NCBI GenBank assembly: GCA_964569815.1
Contig: CAZMUN010000043.1
Location: 1 to 9,059 of the forward strand
Length of the DNA: 9,059 bases
Direction: 5' to 3'
From: CAZMUN01 sp964569815
GTDB taxonomy: Archaea; Iainarchaeota; Iainarchaeia; Iainarchaeales; GCA-2688035
Shown here: in pieces, positions 6,430-9,059 of the stretch
How positions within the stretch are numbered: position 1 is the first letter of the stretch
How the letters are laid out: every line of letters starts with the position of its first letter
Made by a program: the position numbers and the translations under genes
The notes under the pieces: generated by a model
Told to the model about the DNA's origin: nothing
What the model saw: only the letters and a program-made list of their open reading frames with translations
Databases searched by the model: none

Positions 6430-6438
6430 ATTTAAAGC
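6430..6438 (-). promoter_or_regulatory. Possible TATA box for the GT2 gene
   Basis: The minus strand reads CTTTAAATG centred about 32 bases before the GT2 ATG, in the 41-base gap after the GT-C stop codon. It would give the GT2 gene its own short-leader transcript, alone or in addition to read-through from the GT-C gene. Confidence 0.32.
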
Positions 6439-6443
6439 ACTTC

Positions 6444-8099
6444 TCAGTTAAAGCAAACCCGTTTTGCATAAACTTCGTACATCCTAATGCCGCCGTTCTC
6501 AACCGGCCTGCATTTTTTAAAGCCCTCGATTCCTTCAAGGATTTCCTGCTTTTCCCCCTCAGGCAGCGCTGTCCCGAACAGGACATAGTCTGCGTCACCT
6601 GCCTTTTCAATATTCCCAATGACCCTGCCCTTCAATTCCTCAAACCTTTCCCGCAAAGAAAGGTCGGTTTGGAAAAAGCGGTCAAACAACGGCTTGCTTA
6701 TGCCCACGTCATACCTGTAGTGGCTCAAATAGTAAGATGCCACAATTGCACCAGGCCTTATGAAAACAACGCTTCCTTCAGGCATCTCCCCAACAAAAGC
6801 AGAAATGCCCTTGAAATCATGCTGGACTACAACACTGAAGCTTGCAAACAAAAACAATGCAGCAAAACCCAAAGCCAAAATCTTTTTTGCATTCAAAAGC
6901 CTTTTCCCATAACCCAAAGCAACAGCAGCAGACAGCAAAAACGCGAAATCGAATGCCAAAAGCCTGTTTGCACGCTGCTGGCCAATAACCATAGACATTG
7001 AAAGCAAAAAAATCACTAACCCAACAAAAAGCAGGCTTCCCAGCCCAGAATCCTTTTCCTTCCAGGCAACCCAAACAGAGAAAGGAACAGAAAAAGCAAG
7101 CAGCACAAGATACCACGGCGTGTAAAACAATGAAAGCGCGTGCGGAATAAATAAGGGGTCATGGCTTGAGGCAACATCAGGCGTTCCCCCTTGAACAAAA
7201 GAACTCATCTGGATTTCAATAAGGTCCCACCTTTCATACCCTTGCCATGAAGCCGAGCCTGAAACCTGGTCCCATACCAGCGGCGTAAAAAACGCAGCAG
7301 TTGAAAAAAGCAGGGCAAAGAATATTGCCGCATTCCTCCAGTTTTCTCCCTTCAACAGCGTTTCCCTGTTAGAAAAGCCAAAGAAAAGGAAAACAGGCAG
7401 CGTAACCATTGTTGGAAACCTTGTTGCATATCCTGCTGCTGCAACCAACCCAGCCAAAGGCAAAAGCTTTGGGTTTTTTTGGCCCTCAAAGAAAAGTGCA
7501 AGGCTCAAAAAACAAAGAAACCATCCAAACGGCCCCAAAAACGACGTGGTTGAAATAAATACGTTGTATGGGGAAAGCATTACAAAAGCAAAGGCAATCA
7601 AGCCAGCTGCTTTTGAAACCCTTCTTCCAAAATAAAGGCCTACAAAAGCCAAACCAACCATTGAAATTACTGAAACAAGCTCGCCTGCAATGTTTGGCAA
7701 AAGCCCTGTTAAATAAATAACTGATGAAACTGCAAGCAAAAAGCCTGGGCCAACGGCATGGGTCAAATACGGAATCCCAAAACCGTATTTTGCCGCCAGA
7801 ATCGAAGCCAGGATTAAGGCAGTGGCAGCAAGGCTTCTTCTTACAGCAACAAGGTAAAAAACGGCAATTCCTGCTAAAGCCAGGCCCAGGGCGACAACTG
7901 GAGCAGACCACAAAAGGTAAGCGATTTTGTATGAAAAGGCCACAAAAAAGGCTTCGTCCATGGTTATGTCTGTGGCATTTATGAAAGAAAGCCTTAAAGC
8001 CAGCCCCAAAACAAGGACTGCCGCCAGCAGAAAAAAGCCTTTCCTGTCCTGGCCATAAAAGGCCTTGATTTTCTTCAAACCCTGGTTGAGAAGCTCCAT
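6444..8099 (-). CDS. GT-C fold membrane glycosyltransferase (ArnT/PMT/GT39-like)
   Basis: A 551-residue integral membrane protein predicted to transfer a sugar from a polyprenyl-phosphate donor on the outer face of the membrane. By eye there are about 12-13 hydrophobic spans between residues 21 and 425, then a soluble tail of about 125 residues with a GSVVFIRPGAI strand (442-452). After the first span comes NATDITMDEAFF (41-52), whose D48-E49 corresponds to the catalytic acidic pair in the first external loop of GT-C enzymes. Between this loop and a segment resembling the usual YPP loop (PYLTHAVGPGF, 110-120) lies an extra hydrophobic stretch of about 45 residues. The ATG at 8099 has no Shine-Dalgarno but a TATA-like box about 29 bases upstream. 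The GT2 gene follows on the same strand and may supply its lipid-linked donor. The sugar and acceptor are not readable; an oligosaccharyltransferase is unlikely because no WWDYG-type motif is seen. Confidence 0.85.
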   Translation of the reverse strand: MELLNQGLKKIKAFYGQDRKGFFLLAAVLVLGLALRLSFINATDITMDEAFFVAFSYKIAYLLWSAPVVALGLALAGIAVFYLVAVRRSLAATALILASILAAKYGFGIPYLTHAVGPGFLLAVSSVIYLTGLLPNIAGELVSVISMVGLAFVGLYFGRRVSKAAGLIAFAFVMLSPYNVFISTTSFLGPFGWFLCFLSLALFFEGQKNPKLLPLAGLVAAAGYATRFPTMVTLPVFLFFGFSNRETLLKGENWRNAAIFFALLFSTAAFFTPLVWDQVSGSASWQGYERWDLIEIQMSSFVQGGTPDVASSHDPLFIPHALSLFYTPWYLVLLAFSVPFSVWVAWKEKDSGLGSLLFVGLVIFLLSMSMVIGQQRANRLLAFDFAFLLSAAVALGYGKRLLNAKKILALGFAALFLFASFSVVVQHDFKGISAFVGEMPEGSVVFIRPGAIVASYYLSHYRYDVGISKPLFDRFFQTDLSLRERFEELKGRVIGNIEKAGDADYVLFGTALPEGEKQEILEGIEGFKKCRPVENGGIRMYEVYAKRVCFN

Positions 8100-8123
8100 T
8101 TAAGGAAAAAAAAGCCTGGTTTT

Positions 8124-8132
8124 CTTTAATAA
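8124..8132 (-). promoter_or_regulatory. TATA-like box for the GT-C gene
   Basis: The minus strand reads TTATTAAAG centred about 29 bases before the ATG at 8099. No ribosome binding site lies between, consistent with a leaderless or near-leaderless archaeal transcript. The box at 8170-8180, which is nearly symmetric, could serve as an alternative with a leader of about 50 bases. Confidence 0.4.
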
Positions 8133-8169
8133 TTGGTTTTATTCTACGATTGTAACAAAGTTTTCGGCT

Positions 8170-8180
8170 TTTATTTAAAT
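8170..8180 (+). promoter_or_regulatory. TATA box for the UDP-HexNAc dehydrogenase gene
   Basis: TTTATTTAAAT on the plus strand is centred about 31 bases before the ATG at 8206. No Shine-Dalgarno is present in the CAGTTTTTCTTCAA that precedes the ATG. The spacing predicts a transcription start within a few bases of the ATG, so a leaderless message is likely. This is the best archaeal-style promoter match in the window. Confidence 0.5.
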
Positions 8181-8205
8181 TCCTTTGCCACCAGTTTTTC
8201 TTCAA

Positions 8206-9059
8206 ATGCAGACAGTTTCAATAATTGGCTTGGGCTACGTTGGCCTGCCGCTGGCATGCCTTTGCGCAGAGAAAGGCTTCAAAACCAAAGGCTTTGACCT
8301 TGACAAAAGCGTCGTTGAATCAACCAACAAAGGCGTTTCACACCTAAAGGACCAGGTTCTTGAAAAAAAGCTTTCTGAACTGAGAGGAAAAATCCTTGCA
8401 TCAGACAAGCCGGAAATTCTTAAGAATTCGGACATAATCATTGTCTGCGTTCCAACGCCGGCAAAAGGAAACCTTCCGGATTTAAGGCCTTTGAAAGCTG
8501 CTTCAGAATCCGTCGCAGTGTTCTTAAAAAAAGGACGGCTTGTAGTAATCGAGTCCACAATATACCCTGGCACAATAGAGGAAATAGTGCAGCCAATTCT
8601 TGAAAAGTCAGGCCTAAAAGCAGGCGCTGATTTTTTTCTAGGGCACTGCCCTGAAAGAATCGACCCAGGCAACCATGCCTTCACTATAGAAAAAATTCCC
8701 CGGGTTCTGGCAAGCCTTTCTCCAAAGGGAACCGAAAAGGCAAAAGCATTTTACGAAACAATTGTTGACTCAAAAATAACGGTTTTAAGCAGCGTCAAAG
8801 CAGCCGAAGCAGTAAAGGTTGTTGAAAACACTTTCCGCGACATAAACATTGCTTTTGTCAACGAGCTTGCAATGAGCTTTGACAAAATGGGCATAGACAT
8901 AAAAGAAGTCATAAAGGGAGCGTCAACAAAGCCTTTTGGCTTCATGCCATTCTACCCAGGGCCAGGGGTTGGAGGCCACTGCATTGCCCAAGACCCCTAC
9001 TACCTTATAGACAGCGCCCACCGCGCAGGCTTTGAGCACAACTTTTTAAAGCTTGCAAG
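8206..9059 (+). CDS. UDP-N-acetylhexosamine 6-dehydrogenase (WecC/WbpA/TviB type), partial at 3' end
   Basis: Predicted to oxidise UDP-GlcNAc or UDP-ManNAc to the corresponding UDP-N-acetylhexosaminuronate with two NAD+. The first 284 codons are present; the C-terminal UDP-binding domain continues beyond the window. Reading from the ATG gives GLGYVGLPLA (residues 8-17) as the NAD+ loop with D31 closing the second strand. It continues with VPTPAKGNLPDL (82-93), IESTIYPGT (115-123), GHCPERIDPGN (146-156), VVENTFRDINIAFVNELA (205-222) and the catalytic GVGGHCIAQDPYYL (254-267) with C259. GHCPERxxPG together with VENTFRDxNIA separates this group from UDP-glucose dehydrogenases. IAQDP replaces the common IPVDP, a mild variation. 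GlcNAc and ManNAc forms cannot be told apart by motif. It is divergent from the GT-C gene over 106 bases, and likely belongs to a glycan operon continuing to the right. Confidence 0.93.
   Translation, partial: MQTVSIIGLGYVGLPLACLCAEKGFKTKGFDLDKSVVESTNKGVSHLKDQVLEKKLSELRGKILASDKPEILKNSDIIIVCVPTPAKGNLPDLRPLKAASESVAVFLKKGRLVVIESTIYPGTIEEIVQPILEKSGLKAGADFFLGHCPERIDPGNHAFTIEKIPRVLASLSPKGTEKAKAFYETIVDSKITVLSSVKAAEAVKVVENTFRDINIAFVNELAMSFDKMGIDIKEVIKGASTKPFGFMPFYPGPGVGGHCIAQDPYYLIDSAHRAGFEHNFLKLA

Noticed and set aside
2468..8060. Frequent AGGCCT / AAGGCC words scattered on both strands, considered as a recognition or uptake signal
   Set aside because: Nearly all occurrences fall within codon pairs such as GGC-CTT or GCC-TTT/AAG-GCC, in line with the codon preference. 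There is no fixed spacing or flanking consensus.
7486..8205. Long minus-strand open frame encoding a cysteine-rich 239-residue protein
   Set aside because: It overlaps the GT-C gene in another frame. Its cysteine, proline and phenylalanine richness is an artefact of reading GCC/TTT codons out of frame, and it has no recognisable domain.
8235..8945. Minus-strand open frames opposite the right-edge gene
   Set aside because: The plus strand encodes a clear UDP-HexNAc dehydrogenase with intact catalytic motifs, and the minus frames are its shadow.

Overview
This window comes from a gene-dense prokaryotic chromosome with roughly mid-40s percent GC. It is most likely archaeal, possibly a small-genome DPANN-type lineage. 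The sequence evidence is AT-rich TATA-like boxes about 25-35 bases upstream of start codons that have no ribosome binding site, a GGTGAG-type Shine-Dalgarno elsewhere, and a lipid-carrier pair of GT2 and GT-C glycosyltransferases. No rRNA or tRNA marker is present, so the phylum is inference and a bacterial source is not excluded.

Layout from left to right. (1) Minus strand, 1719 to 1: a sugar-phosphate nucleotidyltransferase, adenine phosphoribosyltransferase (apt) and the first 136 codons of methylthioadenosine phosphorylase (mtnP, cut by the window edge). (2) Plus strand, 1742 to 2596: a xylose-isomerase-like TIM-barrel protein transcribed divergently from unit 1. (3) Plus strand, 2665 to 5654: UDP-glucose 6-dehydrogenase, an RmlA/GalU-type nucleotidyltransferase and a UDP-glucuronate decarboxylase, tightly packed. 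(4) Minus strand, 8099 to 5665: a multi-membrane-span GT-C glycosyltransferase followed by a GT2 glycosyltransferase of the dolichol-phosphate-mannose-synthase type. (5) Plus strand from 8206 off the right edge: a UDP-N-acetylhexosamine dehydrogenase.

How the genes fit together. Most of the window is a sugar-nucleotide and surface-glycan locus. Unit 3 reads as a complete route from glucose-1-phosphate through UDP-glucose and UDP-glucuronate to UDP-xylose. Unit 5 would supply a UDP-N-acetylhexosaminuronate. Unit 4 would load a sugar onto a polyprenyl phosphate (GT2) and transfer it outside the membrane (GT-C). Unit 1 adds another NDP-sugar pyrophosphorylase plus a two-step salvage route in which mtnP releases adenine from methylthioadenosine and apt turns it into AMP; those two genes overlap by four bases.

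There is no gene-free stretch over 300 bases; the longest gap is the 106-base divergent promoter region at 8100-8205. I saw no CRISPR array, insertion sequence, tRNA, long repeat or sign of a broken gene. I found no clearly new system. The points most worth following are the compact UDP-xylose cassette, two glycosyl/nucleotidyl transferases that depart from their family signatures, and an extra membrane segment in the GT-C protein.
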